Source: Sandaracinus sp964481145 (GTDB taxonomy: Bacteria > Myxococcota_A > Polyangia > Polyangiales > Sandaracinaceae). Taken from it: 64,000 nt of DNA. The stretch is taken from positions 1-64,000 of the forward strand of contig CAYZTA010000009.1 of assembly GCA_964481145.1 (NCBI GenBank). The letters are read 5' to 3'. The stretch's first letter is position 1. Each line of letters begins with the position of its first letter. The notes under the pieces are model-generated. The model worked only from the letters and a program-made list of their open reading frames with translations. It ran no database searches and was not told the DNA's origin. Positions 7,321 through 15,516 of the stretch are shown here, piece after piece. A program made the translations under genes and the position numbers.

Positions 7321-8741
7321 CGGACGAGTTCGAGCAAGAGGGCGAAGAGGCTCCGCGTGGCAGCAAGAGGCGCAAGCGCAAGCAGCCTCTGCCGGCGGGT
7401 GCCGTGGCCGCGCGTCCGGTCGTGGCGATCGTGGGCAGGCCCAATGTGGGAAAGAGCACGCTCTTCAATCGACTCGCGGGCCAGCGCATTGCGATCGTCG
7501 AAGACATCCCCGGTGTGACGCGGGATCGTCACTATGCCGATGCGCTGTTTCGTGGACGCGAGATCGTGCTCGTCGATACGGGCGGCTTCGATCCGCATAG
7601 CGATGATCCGATGAAGGAAGGCATCGCGCAGCACGTGCGTTTGGCGCTCTCCGAAGCGGATCTCGTCGTATGCGTGCTCGATGCAACGAGCGGGGCGCTT
7701 CCGGCGGATCGTGCGGCGATCGAGCTGTTGCGACGCGCCCAAAAGCCGGTGATTTACGTTGCAAACAAAGCCGATTCTCGCGCGATCGCCCATGAAGGCA
7801 TGGAGCTCTACGAGCTCGGATTAGACCACTTGATTCCTGTGTCGGGGCTTCATGGCAATGGCATGACGGATCTCGAGGACGCGATCCTCGAGGCGTTGCC
7901 GCCGCCTGAAGAAGGCGCGGGGACGAGCCTGCCAGACGATGTTCCGCGCGTGGCGATCGTCGGTCGTCCCAACGCTGGCAAGAGCTCACTCGTCAATCGC
8001 TTGCTCAGGGAAGACCGACAGCTCGTCGACTCGAGGCCGGGCACGACCATCGACGCCATCGATGCGCTTTACGAAAAGAATGGCGAGCCGTGGGTGCTGA
8101 TCGACACCGCGGGCATGCGCCGTAAGCGCGGCATCGACAAGGGCGTCGAGGGGCTCGCAGTGATGAAGGCGATCCGCGCGATCGAGCGGAGTCACGTCGT
8201 GGTTCTTTTGGTCGATGCCAAAGAAGGTGTCGCCGAGCAGGATGCGAAGCTCGCAGGGCTCGTCGTCGATCGAGGTCGCGCGCTCGTGATCGGCATGAAC
8301 AAGATGGATCTCATGGACGAATCCGAGCGAAAGCACGCCATCGAACGGGCGCGTGATGTGCTCGCGTTTGCACCATGGGCGCGTGTCGTGGGGACGAGCG
8401 CAGTCAACGGCCGTGGCGTGAACAAGTTGATGGATGCTGCGGAAGCCGCGCTTGGTGAGCATCGAAAGCGCGTGACGACCGCGGAGCTCAATCGCTTCAT
8501 GGAAGAAGTGCTCGCACATCATCCGCCGCCGACGATGAAGGGCAGATCCGTGCGCCTTTATTACGTGACGCAGGCGGAGGTGCGGCCGCCTCGCTTCGTC
8601 ATCGTGACGAACGAGCCCGACGCTGTGCATTTCAGCTATCAGCGCTACGTGGCCAATGCGTTGCGCGAGCGCTTTGGGTTCGAGGGCACACCGATCCGCC
8701 TTTCGTGGAAGAGGAAATCAAAACGCGAATTTACGCCCTAA
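7317..8741 (+). CDS. der: GTPase Der (EngA)
   Basis: Der is the tandem GTPase needed for 50S ribosomal subunit assembly. The 474-residue product contains two complete G domains. The first has GRPNVGKSTLFNRL, DTGG and NKAD. The second has GRPNAGKSSLVNRL, DTAG and NKMD. A C-terminal KH-like domain ends in RLSWKRKSKREFTP. A basic N-terminal extension (SKRRKRKQ) precedes the first domain. It overlaps the era stop codon by four bases. There is no obvious terminator before the lipoprotein gene that starts 47 bp downstream. Confidence 0.97.
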   Translation: MTDEFEQEGEEAPRGSKRRKRKQPLPAGAVAARPVVAIVGRPNVGKSTLFNRLAGQRIAIVEDIPGVTRDRHYADALFRGREIVLVDTGGFDPHSDDPMKEGIAQHVRLALSEADLVVCVLDATSGALPADRAAIELLRRAQKPVIYVANKADSRAIAHEGMELYELGLDHLIPVSGLHGNGMTDLEDAILEALPPPEEGAGTSLPDDVPRVAIVGRPNAGKSSLVNRLLREDRQLVDSRPGTTIDAIDALYEKNGEPWVLIDTAGMRRKRGIDKGVEGLAVMKAIRAIERSHVVVLLVDAKEGVAEQDAKLAGLVVDRGRALVIGMNKMDLMDESERKHAIERARDVLAFAPWARVVGTSAVNGRGVNKLMDAAEAALGEHRKRVTTAELNRFMEEVLAHHPPPTMKGRSVRLYYVTQAEVRPPRFVIVTNEPDAVHFSYQRYVANALRERFGFEGTPIRLSWKRKSKREFTP

Positions 8742-8788
8742 AGACATCGCGGTTTTTCAGTGGGTCTGCTTTCGGATAGAATGGATGG

Positions 8789-10261
8789 GTGACGCGGACC
8801 TTATCGTCGCTCTCGCTTGTCTTCATTGTTTGCGGATGTGGACTGACGTTCGACCTGGATCCGCCAGATCCGCCGCAGCAAGGTGACGTGGACGCTTCAC
8901 ATCACCTCGATGCGGGCGGCGGATGGAGGGATTCAGGAGCGAGCGATGCTTCGGGCTCGATGGACGCTGAGGCACGCGATGCGTCGGATTCGCGCGATGC
9001 GTCGGGTCGGATGGATTCGAGCACCATCGATGCCTCGGAGGTGGCTGACTCGGGCCTGACGGATGCAGGCGCCAACCTATGCGCGAGCGCAGTCAATGGT
9101 TCTTCGTGTGGGAGTACGGCGAACCATCGACTGATCTGCGTAGACGGTGCGTGTGTCGTCGGAAGGTGTGGGGACGGCTTCCGAGACGCGGATGAAGAAT
9201 GCGACGACGGAAACGAAATCCCGGGTGATGGATGCGAGCCGTTCGCCTGTGTGTACACATGTACGTCTCACGCCAACTGCGCGGATTCGAATCCGTGCAA
9301 CGGGCAGGAGCGGTGTGAGCGTCATCTCTGTATCGCGGGGGTGCCTATGGCGAGCGACTCATGCCCATTGCACGACGGGAACACAGGTGTCTGCAACACG
9401 ACAGGGCTTTGCGTACCGATGGGTTGTGGCAATGGAGTCGTCGAATCGGGGGAGGAATGCGACGATCGCAACACGATATCGAATGATGGTTGCGAGAACG
9501 ATTGTACTCACACCTGTCGTCGTGATGCGGATTGTGATGATGGAGATGTCTGCAATGGCCTCGAAGCATGCAATATGGCCCAGGGCTGCTTTCGCAGCTC
9601 CGTCTCCGTATGCACCGTCCTCGACGCTTGTCACACGGCTTCGTGCGACTCGCGCATCGGATGTGTGACGACGCAGATCGATGCGGACGGCGACGGGCAT
9701 TCGCCACGATCGGCTGGCGATTGTGGCGATGATTGCGATGATACCCGGGCGGATGTCCATCCGGGTGCGGTGGAGCAATGTGGCAATGGTCGGGACGACG
9801 ATTGTGATACTCGAATCGATGAATCCACGGTGTCGTTCGAGTGCTACGCCGATTCGGATGGTGATGGATTTGGCGATCCCACGGATACCGTACACGCATG
9901 TATGTGCCCGGCGGGGACTCTCACGGTGGCTGGAGACTGCTTCGATGTGATGGGGGATCCGGCATCCGCGCTCGTGCGTCCGAATCAGCCTAATTTCTTC
10001 GCCACTCCCTATTGCACGCCGAGTGGCGATTGTCATTACGACTACGATTGTAATGGCAATGAAGAGCTTCGCTTCACGACGGTCTTCGATCGATGTCGGT
10101 TGCTCACGTTGAGCTCTCTCTGCGCAGGGACTGGGTGGCGAGACGCCACGCCTGCATGTGGCGCGACTGCGGATTGGGTCGAGTGTGAGTTGGGGTTAGA
10201 TCTGTTGGGAGCTCTGCTTTGTCGAGCTCGTACGACTTCGCGCACTCAACTCTGTCGCTGA
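8789..10261 (+). CDS. Lipoprotein with Myxo-type Cys repeats and MopE-like metal-binding motif
   Basis: A 490-residue predicted lipoprotein. A GTG start gives a hydrophobic signal ending in VCGC. Residues ~30-95 form a low-complexity linker built of Asp-Ala-Ser units. Two DUF4215/myxococcus disulfide repeats follow: CGDGFRDADEECDDGN and CGNGVVESGEECDDRN. A MopE-type putative metal-binding segment comes next (DADGDGHSPRSAGDCGDDCD, then NGRDDDCDTRIDES and DSDGDGFGD). Such proteins are exported and surface-exposed; the acidic DxDGDG loops suggest calcium binding. The function is unknown, and the neighbouring der and pfkA give no clue. Confidence 0.85.
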   Translation: MTRTLSSLSLVFIVCGCGLTFDLDPPDPPQQGDVDASHHLDAGGGWRDSGASDASGSMDAEARDASDSRDASGRMDSSTIDASEVADSGLTDAGANLCASAVNGSSCGSTANHRLICVDGACVVGRCGDGFRDADEECDDGNEIPGDGCEPFACVYTCTSHANCADSNPCNGQERCERHLCIAGVPMASDSCPLHDGNTGVCNTTGLCVPMGCGNGVVESGEECDDRNTISNDGCENDCTHTCRRDADCDDGDVCNGLEACNMAQGCFRSSVSVCTVLDACHTASCDSRIGCVTTQIDADGDGHSPRSAGDCGDDCDDTRADVHPGAVEQCGNGRDDDCDTRIDESTVSFECYADSDGDGFGDPTDTVHACMCPAGTLTVAGDCFDVMGDPASALVRPNQPNFFATPYCTPSGDCHYDYDCNGNEELRFTTVFDRCRLLTLSSLCAGTGWRDATPACGATADWVECELGLDLLGALLCRARTTSRTQLCR

Positions 10262-10283
10262 CGAATGGACATAGGTACATAGG

Positions 10284-11366
10284 ATGAGAATCGGAATTCT
10301 GACATCGGGTGGAGATGCCCCGGGCATGAACACAGCGCTGCGCGCCATCACATTGATCGCCGCGCAGCAAGGAGTGGAGGTGCTCGGCATCGAGCGTGGC
10401 TACGAAGGGCTCGTCCACAAAAAATGGAGAAGCTTGACGCGACGCAGCTCCGAGGGTGCCCTGGCGCCGACTTTGGAGATCGATACGAGCGCGCAGCTCG
10501 GAGGCAGCATCCTTGGCTCGGCGCGCTGCAAGGCGTTTTATGAACGCGCGGGGCGTGATCGTGCGGCCGATGCGTTGCGCGAGATGGACGGCCTCATCGT
10601 GATCGGGGGCAATGGATCGCTCACGGGTGCACATGCGCTCGCTGTCGAGCAAGGCGCGAAGGTCATCGGCATCCCTGCCTCCATCGACAACGACATCGGA
10701 TGCACGGCGACTGCCATTGGCGTCGATACCGCGCTCAATACGATTGTCGAGGCTTGCGATCGAATCAGCGACACCGCGCGCGCTCATCGACGTGCATTCA
10801 TCGTCGAAGTGATGGGGAGGCAATCGGGATACTTGTGCATGGCGAGCGCGATCGCAGCAGGGGCGGATGCCGCGCTCTTCCGAGAAGAAACACGCGATGA
10901 AGACGTGATCGTAGAATCGGTCGCGCAGGTGATTCGGCGAGGGTTCGGCGAAGATCGTGGCAAGCAGCGTGTCTTGGTGATCAAAGCAGAGGGGGTGGAT
11001 GTTCCGTGCACGAAATTGGTGCGTCGATTGACCGAGCTTCTCGAAACGGAGCTCCCTGACGTATCGATTCGCGGGACGGTGCTCGGACATCTGGTGCGCG
11101 GTGGGAGCCCGAGCTTTCTCGATCGCATGGTGGCGAGTCGTTTCGCGCTCGGAGCCGTGAGCGCATTGCTCGGGGGTGCAACCGATCAAATGGTGGCGTG
11201 GCAGACGCCCCTCAAGGGCGGAACCGAGACCGCCGATCGCAGCATCACGCGGTGGCCGCTCGCGGAGGTTCTCGAAGAGACACAGCGCATGCTCGACGGC
11301 ACGAGCCCCGTGACGCAGCAGCGCGTCGCGATGATGCAGAAGGTCGCTGGTGTTTTGTCGATCTGA
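10284..11366 (+). CDS. pfkA: 6-phosphofructokinase
   Basis: This enzyme phosphorylates fructose 6-phosphate to fructose 1,6-bisphosphate in glycolysis. The 360-residue product starts MRIGILTSGGDAPGMN and has the catalytic SIDND (Asp135 and Asp137) and VEVMGRQSGYL of the PFK family. The nucleotide-site motif, normally GGDGS, reads GGNGS at residues 108-112, so the Mg-binding aspartate is asparagine. Gly at the next position is the form associated with ATP-dependent rather than PPi-dependent enzymes, but PASIDND is closer to the PPi-type PxTIDND. The phosphoryl donor therefore cannot be assigned with certainty. Confidence 0.92.
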   Translation: MRIGILTSGGDAPGMNTALRAITLIAAQQGVEVLGIERGYEGLVHKKWRSLTRRSSEGALAPTLEIDTSAQLGGSILGSARCKAFYERAGRDRAADALREMDGLIVIGGNGSLTGAHALAVEQGAKVIGIPASIDNDIGCTATAIGVDTALNTIVEACDRISDTARAHRRAFIVEVMGRQSGYLCMASAIAAGADAALFREETRDEDVIVESVAQVIRRGFGEDRGKQRVLVIKAEGVDVPCTKLVRRLTELLETELPDVSIRGTVLGHLVRGGSPSFLDRMVASRFALGAVSALLGGATDQMVAWQTPLKGGTETADRSITRWPLAEVLEETQRMLDGTSPVTQQRVAMMQKVAGVLSI

Positions 11367-11375
11367 GGGCTCGTC

Positions 11376-13421
11376 TCACTCCCAATCGGGCAATAGCACA
11401 CTGAGTGTATTGGCGTGATCATCGGTGAACAGGGGACCTCGCCGAGGTCTCTCTGCCGTGACCTCTTCGAATCCGCGCGCAAGAAACGAGGCGAGGTCTT
11501 CATCATGATTCGTCATCACGAAATAGACACTCGGATCAGCAAAATCTCGCTCGCTCGTCTCTCGTGCGCTTTTGAATGCGGCGCTCATTTCGAGCGCACG
11601 CGAGATCGTCGCCAATACAGGGCGTAAGTCGTAATAGCGATTGGAGATGTGGAAGAGGAGGATGCCGCGCTCGTTCAAGAGAGAACGATAGAGCTCTACG
11701 GCTTCGAGCGTGATGAGGTGCGTCGGGATGGCATCTCCAGCGAACGCATCGACGAGCAAAAGATCGTATCGTGCACCGCTCGAATGACGTGCGAGTGTGA
11801 GTCGAGCATCTCCGACGAAGGTGTGGACCTCACCGCGGCAATCTTCGAGGTATGTAAAGTGTGCTTCTGCGAGATCGACGACGGCTCGATCGATCTCGAA
11901 GAACTCGATCGCGTCCGACGGCTCGACGTACGCGGCCATCGTTCCGACCCCAAGGCCGATCGCGCCGATCGAGAGAGGCCCGCTCGAACGTTCGCGCATG
12001 ATGGCGATCGTGTCACCAGCGGGTCCTTGGCGATGGTAGTAGCTGAGTGGTTCACGTCGGTATTCGGATTCACGAATCTGCCGTCCATGACGTGTGGCCC
12101 CGCTGATGAGATCGCGCTCGACGCCGTGTGAACCAGGGCGCTCGAGGACGTGATAGATGCCGTAATGGCTGCGACGAACTTCGAGTGTGCGCACCGTGTG
12201 CCCCGCGTTCGTCCCGTCGATGACGCGCCATGCCATGACTGCGACGAGCACAGCCATGAGCGCGACGCCGATTCGGCCCGGGCCGCGCGCCCACGTCCAG
12301 AGCTCGACGTGGCGCGCCGAGAGGAATGTGATCATGAGTCCGATGATCGCGACGGGATATTCCGTGAGCCCGCTGAAGAGCGCTGGCGCGAGGAGCGCAA
12401 CGAAGGCGCCGCCGGCCCATCCTCCTCCTGCGATCACGAGATAATAAAGGGTGAGCTGTCGCGCTGCAGGCCTCACTCGATAGAGCTCGCCATGCGCGGC
12501 GAGACAGACAATGAAGAGGACTGCGAGATGGAGCGAGACTTGGAGCCAGGTGCCGCCCGTATCGCCGCCTGCGAAGATGAAAAGACCGAACAATGCGAAC
12601 GCAGGCCACAGACGACGGATCCAGCCAGGCACGCGATCACGAGAAGAGAACGCAAAGACGAAGCTCAGAAGGTACAGCGTCAGCGGCACGACCCAAACGA
12701 GCGGCACGTTCCCCGCGTCGAGCGCAATGAGGTTCGTGACGGCCATCAAAAAGATGGACGGGAAGGCCGATAGCAAGAGCCAATATGCCACTCGAGATGC
12801 GCGAACTGGAGAGGGCGCGTGGTCTTCATCATTTGCGACAGCAGCGTCGAGCCGCTGTGTTTTTGGACGACGCGTCGCGCGATAAGCGACGAGCGCCACA
12901 CCGAGATATGCGAGGTAGCCAATCGCCCAAAGTCGTCCTTGCCATCGGAGACCGATCAGCGGTTCGATGATGAAGACATACCCAAGGAGCGCGACGAGTG
13001 AACCGATGTTCGAGGTGGCGTAGAGAAGATAAGGGCTCGCGCGCTCCGGAAGCGAAGAGCGGAAAAGCCACCCTTGTGCGATGACCCCTGTCGTTGCGAG
13101 CGCGATGAAGGGGAGGGCGAAGTCGAGTGTGAGCGCGGCGAGGATCGCTCCGATGCCATCACCAGCATCGGCGAAACGCACTCGAAGCGGGAGAAATACG
13201 ATCGGGAGCAGCAACACCAGAAAATGTGCGCGTGAAAATCGAATCGGCGCGAGGTGGGCATACGAATACCCAAGAAAGAGCGCGCCTTGAAAAAACATGA
13301 GCGACGTCGTCCAGACATGGAAGCCTCCTCCGAAATGCGGAAGGAGGAGGCGACCCACCATCGGCTCCATCGAGAAAAGGAGAAACGCTCCCAGGAAAAC
13401 GAATATGCGGAGCGCGGTCAT
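11376..13421 (-). CDS. Fused MFS-like membrane/spermidine synthase-type protein
   Basis: A 681-residue two-part protein. Residues 1-400 contain about ten to twelve hydrophobic segments (start MTALRIFVFLGAFLLFSMEP). The last ~230 residues are a spermidine-synthase-like Rossmann domain, with IGAIGLGVGTMAAY as glycine loop, FFEIDRAV as the acidic ribose-binding position and LLLVDAFAGDAIP as the catalytic-loop equivalent. This architecture is widespread in bacteria as fused MFS/spermidine synthase and its real substrate is unknown. It converges with pfkA (10 bp between stops). Upstream lies the inverted repeat copy 2. Confidence 0.85.
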   Translation of the reverse strand: MTALRIFVFLGAFLLFSMEPMVGRLLLPHFGGGFHVWTTSLMFFQGALFLGYSYAHLAPIRFSRAHFLVLLLPIVFLPLRVRFADAGDGIGAILAALTLDFALPFIALATTGVIAQGWLFRSSLPERASPYLLYATSNIGSLVALLGYVFIIEPLIGLRWQGRLWAIGYLAYLGVALVAYRATRRPKTQRLDAAVANDEDHAPSPVRASRVAYWLLLSAFPSIFLMAVTNLIALDAGNVPLVWVVPLTLYLLSFVFAFSSRDRVPGWIRRLWPAFALFGLFIFAGGDTGGTWLQVSLHLAVLFIVCLAAHGELYRVRPAARQLTLYYLVIAGGGWAGGAFVALLAPALFSGLTEYPVAIIGLMITFLSARHVELWTWARGPGRIGVALMAVLVAVMAWRVIDGTNAGHTVRTLEVRRSHYGIYHVLERPGSHGVERDLISGATRHGRQIRESEYRREPLSYYHRQGPAGDTIAIMRERSSGPLSIGAIGLGVGTMAAYVEPSDAIEFFEIDRAVVDLAEAHFTYLEDCRGEVHTFVGDARLTLARHSSGARYDLLLVDAFAGDAIPTHLITLEAVELYRSLLNERGILLFHISNRYYDLRPVLATISRALEMSAAFKSARETSERDFADPSVYFVMTNHDEDLASFLARGFEEVTAERPRRGPLFTDDHANTLSVLLPDWE

Positions 13422-13435
13422 CGAAGCGTTTCTGA

Positions 13436-13538
13436 CCAGAGTCGCATTGATCGGAGATCAAACCGACTCTGGTTCGACGCGGAGCGGAGTTGGGAGGGGG
13501 GCCCCGAGCCGGCTTTGCCGGGCGGGGGGAGGGTCTGC
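13436..13538. repeat. Palindromic dispersed repeat, copy 2 (inverted relative to copy 1)
   Basis: This is the reverse complement of 1-105. It keeps the hairpin arms ACCAGAGTCG (13436-13445) and CGACTCTGGTT (13464-13474), the nested GATC stem and the GCCCCGAGCCGG core. The copy runs directly into a perfect 10-bp hairpin at 13528-13550 (GGAGGGTCTG, CGT loop, CAGACCCTCC). The two copies lie 13.3 kb apart in opposite orientation and could pair or recombine to invert the intervening era-der-pfkA segment. The element lies upstream of the MFS/spermidine-synthase gene, whose promoter must lie within or next to it. Confidence 0.75.
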
Positions 13539-13550
13539 GTCAGACCCTCC

Positions 13551-13600
13551 GAAAAGAAACTGCTATACAGGATCGCGCTCAACGCGATCCTGTATAGCAG
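13551..13600 (-). terminator. Strong hairpin terminator for the 13616-14335 gene
   Basis: A perfect 18-bp stem (13560-13577 with 13583-13600, loop CTCAA) lies 15 bp past the stop codon of the minus-strand gene. Read on the minus strand the stem is followed by GTTTCTTTTC, which fits an intrinsic terminator. On the plus strand a T run (CTTTTTTAA) begins about 11 bp beyond the stem, so it may weakly work both ways. Confidence 0.7.
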
Positions 13601-13615
13601 AGCTCGCGGACTTTT

Positions 13616-14335
13616 TTAAGGATCGAACACGATCTCGACGCCTGTCTCGAACTGAAAGAATCCGAGATTCTCTTCCTCACGAAGATCGTGAAGCCAGCCG
13701 AGGGCGACCCCTCCCAACAGATTCAAGCGAACATTGTCCTCTGCATCGAGGGTGAGCGGGATGCGAAAGCCTGTCGAGACTTGCCATCCGAACGTATCGT
13801 AGGGACGTAAGACGAATATCTCGTCGTCACTCGTGACGGTACGGGTCTTTGGATTGATCGGCACGCTGACCCATCCTCGAAGCGCAAGCCACGGGACGAA
13901 ATAGCGATTTTCATAAGCGAAGATCAGACCCACATCGGGAGAGGCGAACGCTCCATGCGTGTGTCCGCCCATACCGAAGCCAGCGACGAACGCAAAGTGC
14001 TCGATCGGTGCGAGCTTGAGTCCGAGACGGCTCGCGCCCACATGGGGCGAGCGACGATCGTAGTCATGAGGATAGTTGATCGCGAGATAGGAGGCCTCGA
14101 CCTGCGCCTCGAGGAAGGAGGTCAGACCGAAGCGTCCGCGGACCGCAGCGGCGCCGCCCGTGGCGCCATCGGCATGCACGCCGCCCGCGGCCTGCACGGC
14201 CACGTCGCCCTCGGCGAGGGTGGCCGAGCTCTCGAGTGGGAGTGAGCGCGCAGGTGGCGAGAACGCGACTGGAACGCATCCCGTGAGGACGCCAACGCCA
14301 ATCCAAATCATGATTCGATCAGAAAAGAGACGCAT
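13616..14335 (-). CDS. Predicted outer-membrane beta-barrel-like lipoprotein
   Basis: A 239-residue product. The ATG at 14335 gives a signal peptide MRLFSDRIMIWIGVGVLTGC with lipobox LTGC. The mature part alternates polar and hydrophobic residues in short strands rich in Gly, Phe and Tyr (AFVAGFGMGGHTHGAF, FAYENRYFVPWLALRGWVS), and ends in FFQFETGVEIVFDP. A terminal aromatic strand of this kind is typical of outer-membrane barrels. No family is recognised. It stands alone, followed by a strong terminator and preceded by the mrp operon end. Confidence 0.65.
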   Translation of the reverse strand: MRLFSDRIMIWIGVGVLTGCVPVAFSPPARSLPLESSATLAEGDVAVQAAGGVHADGATGGAAAVRGRFGLTSFLEAQVEASYLAINYPHDYDRRSPHVGASRLGLKLAPIEHFAFVAGFGMGGHTHGAFASPDVGLIFAYENRYFVPWLALRGWVSVPINPKTRTVTSDDEIFVLRPYDTFGWQVSTGFRIPLTLDAEDNVRLNLLGGVALGWLHDLREEENLGFFQFETGVEIVFDP

Positions 14336-14429
14336 GATGAGCACTATCAAGCAATGCTTGGACCAGCATTGATTCGGGGGCTCATTGGCCACTGAGTGTG
14401 ACATTCATGACATGGTCAGGGCGTAGTTT

Positions 14430-14786
14430 TCACATGTCGGTGTCGCCATCGATCGGTCGCGCTTGCTCGTCTTCAGGGCGAATTTCGGTGCCTATCGTGC
14501 GCTCCCAAAACGCAATGCGATCACGCCATGCTGCGCGCGCCAGGAGATGGGTGGCCACTGGGACCGAAAGCATGATGAATGTGAGGGCGATGAGGGAACG
14601 CGCGACCAGCGCCGGATCCCCAAAGTGAATGGCGGCCGCGATGAGCGCCATGCCGCTCCCGAAGGCGCTCACTTTCGTAGCGGCATGCATTCGAGTCATG
14701 GCGTCTGGCATCCGCAATACGCCGATGCCAGCAAGAAGAGAGAACGCGGCTCCGATGAGTGCGAGGATGGCTGCGATGAGCGCCAT
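14430..14786 (-). CDS. mrpG: Na+/H+ antiporter subunit G (MrpG/MnhG)
   Basis: The last gene of the mrp operon, encoding a small membrane protein of about 118 residues with three hydrophobic helices. MnhG/PhaG signatures are GIGVLRMPDAMTRMHAATK and the following GSGMALIAAAIHFGD. The polar C-terminal tail (IRPEDEQARPIDGD) is cytoplasmic-like. The ATG at 14786 lies 5 bp after the mrpF stop; a GTG at 14819 would overlap mrpF and add eleven residues. Subunit G is required for assembly of the multi-subunit antiporter. Confidence 0.92.
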   Translation of the reverse strand: MALIAAILALIGAAFSLLAGIGVLRMPDAMTRMHAATKVSAFGSGMALIAAAIHFGDPALVARSLIALTFIMLSVPVATHLLARAAWRDRIAFWERTIGTEIRPEDEQARPIDGDTDM

Positions 14787-14791
14787 GGTTC

Positions 14792-15055
14792 TTATTGTCT
14801 CCGATGGACTTCGAGCCACCGCGCAAACGCTGTCATTGCGAGAAACGCGGTGAATGCAAGCGAGAGTACGACATCGACAATCTTTGGCTCGTCGAAGTGG
14901 ATCGCATAAAACGAGATCAACGAGATTCCGAGCATCGTGATCAGATCGACGGCGACCACACGATCCACGATCGTGGGACCGCGAACCATGCGTATCAATG
15001 CCAAGAAGGCAGCGATCAAAATGAGCGCAGTCGCAAGCCCATAAATGCCATTCAT
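14792..15055 (-). CDS. mrpF: Na+/H+ antiporter subunit F (MrpF/MnhF)
   Basis: An 87-residue protein with three transmembrane helices. The family-specific RMVRGPTIVDRVVAVDLI is clear, and the length is standard. It overlaps the mrpE stop by four bases, so expression is probably coupled. In solved Mrp complexes F packs beside E and G; known mutants of F lose Na+ resistance. Confidence 0.94.
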   Translation of the reverse strand: MNGIYGLATALILIAAFLALIRMVRGPTIVDRVVAVDLITMLGISLISFYAIHFDEPKIVDVVLSLAFTAFLAMTAFARWLEVHRRQ

Positions 15056-15516
15056 GAACGCGTCTCCAGGATCCGTCGTTCGAGCCCTTCTTTCATGCTT
15101 CGGATCGTGCGCTCGGGATCAGGAATATCCAACGCGTGCACGATGAGATGAGACCGGTCTTTGGAGACATCCAAGACAGCCGTTCCTGGTGTCAACGTGA
15201 GCATATTGGCGAACATCGTGATCTGGGCATCGCTCATGGGTTCGAGAGGAATGCGTAGGATTCCAGGACGAAAGCGCATGCGCGGGCGCATCACGTGAAG
15301 CGCGACATCGATGTTCGATTGGATGAGCTCTCGAAGGAACTTCAGCGCAAGCCGGAGCCACGCCAGCGGTCGTGGCTTCGGGTTTTGCGCGCGCATCATT
15401 CCCGAGAAAAACAAACACACGAGAGCGATGAGAACGCCGATGACGAGCTGACCGGGCGCGGGTTCCGTGAGCGCCAGCCACAGCAAGACGAGCGATAGCA
15501 AGCCCGATCGATTCAT
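15052..15516 (-). CDS. mrpE: Na+/H+ antiporter subunit E (MrpE/MnhE)
   Basis: A 154-residue protein with two N-terminal hydrophobic segments and a soluble C-terminal half. MrpE features include LALKFLRELIQSNIDVALHV and LTLTPGTAVLDVSKDRSHLIV. It overlaps mrpD (15513-15516) and mrpF (15052-15055) by four bases each. Subunit E stabilises the MrpEFG part of the complex. Confidence 0.94.
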   Translation of the reverse strand: MNRSGLLSLVLLWLALTEPAPGQLVIGVLIALVCLFFSGMMRAQNPKPRPLAWLRLALKFLRELIQSNIDVALHVMRPRMRFRPGILRIPLEPMSDAQITMFANMLTLTPGTAVLDVSKDRSHLIVHALDIPDPERTIRSMKEGLERRILETRS

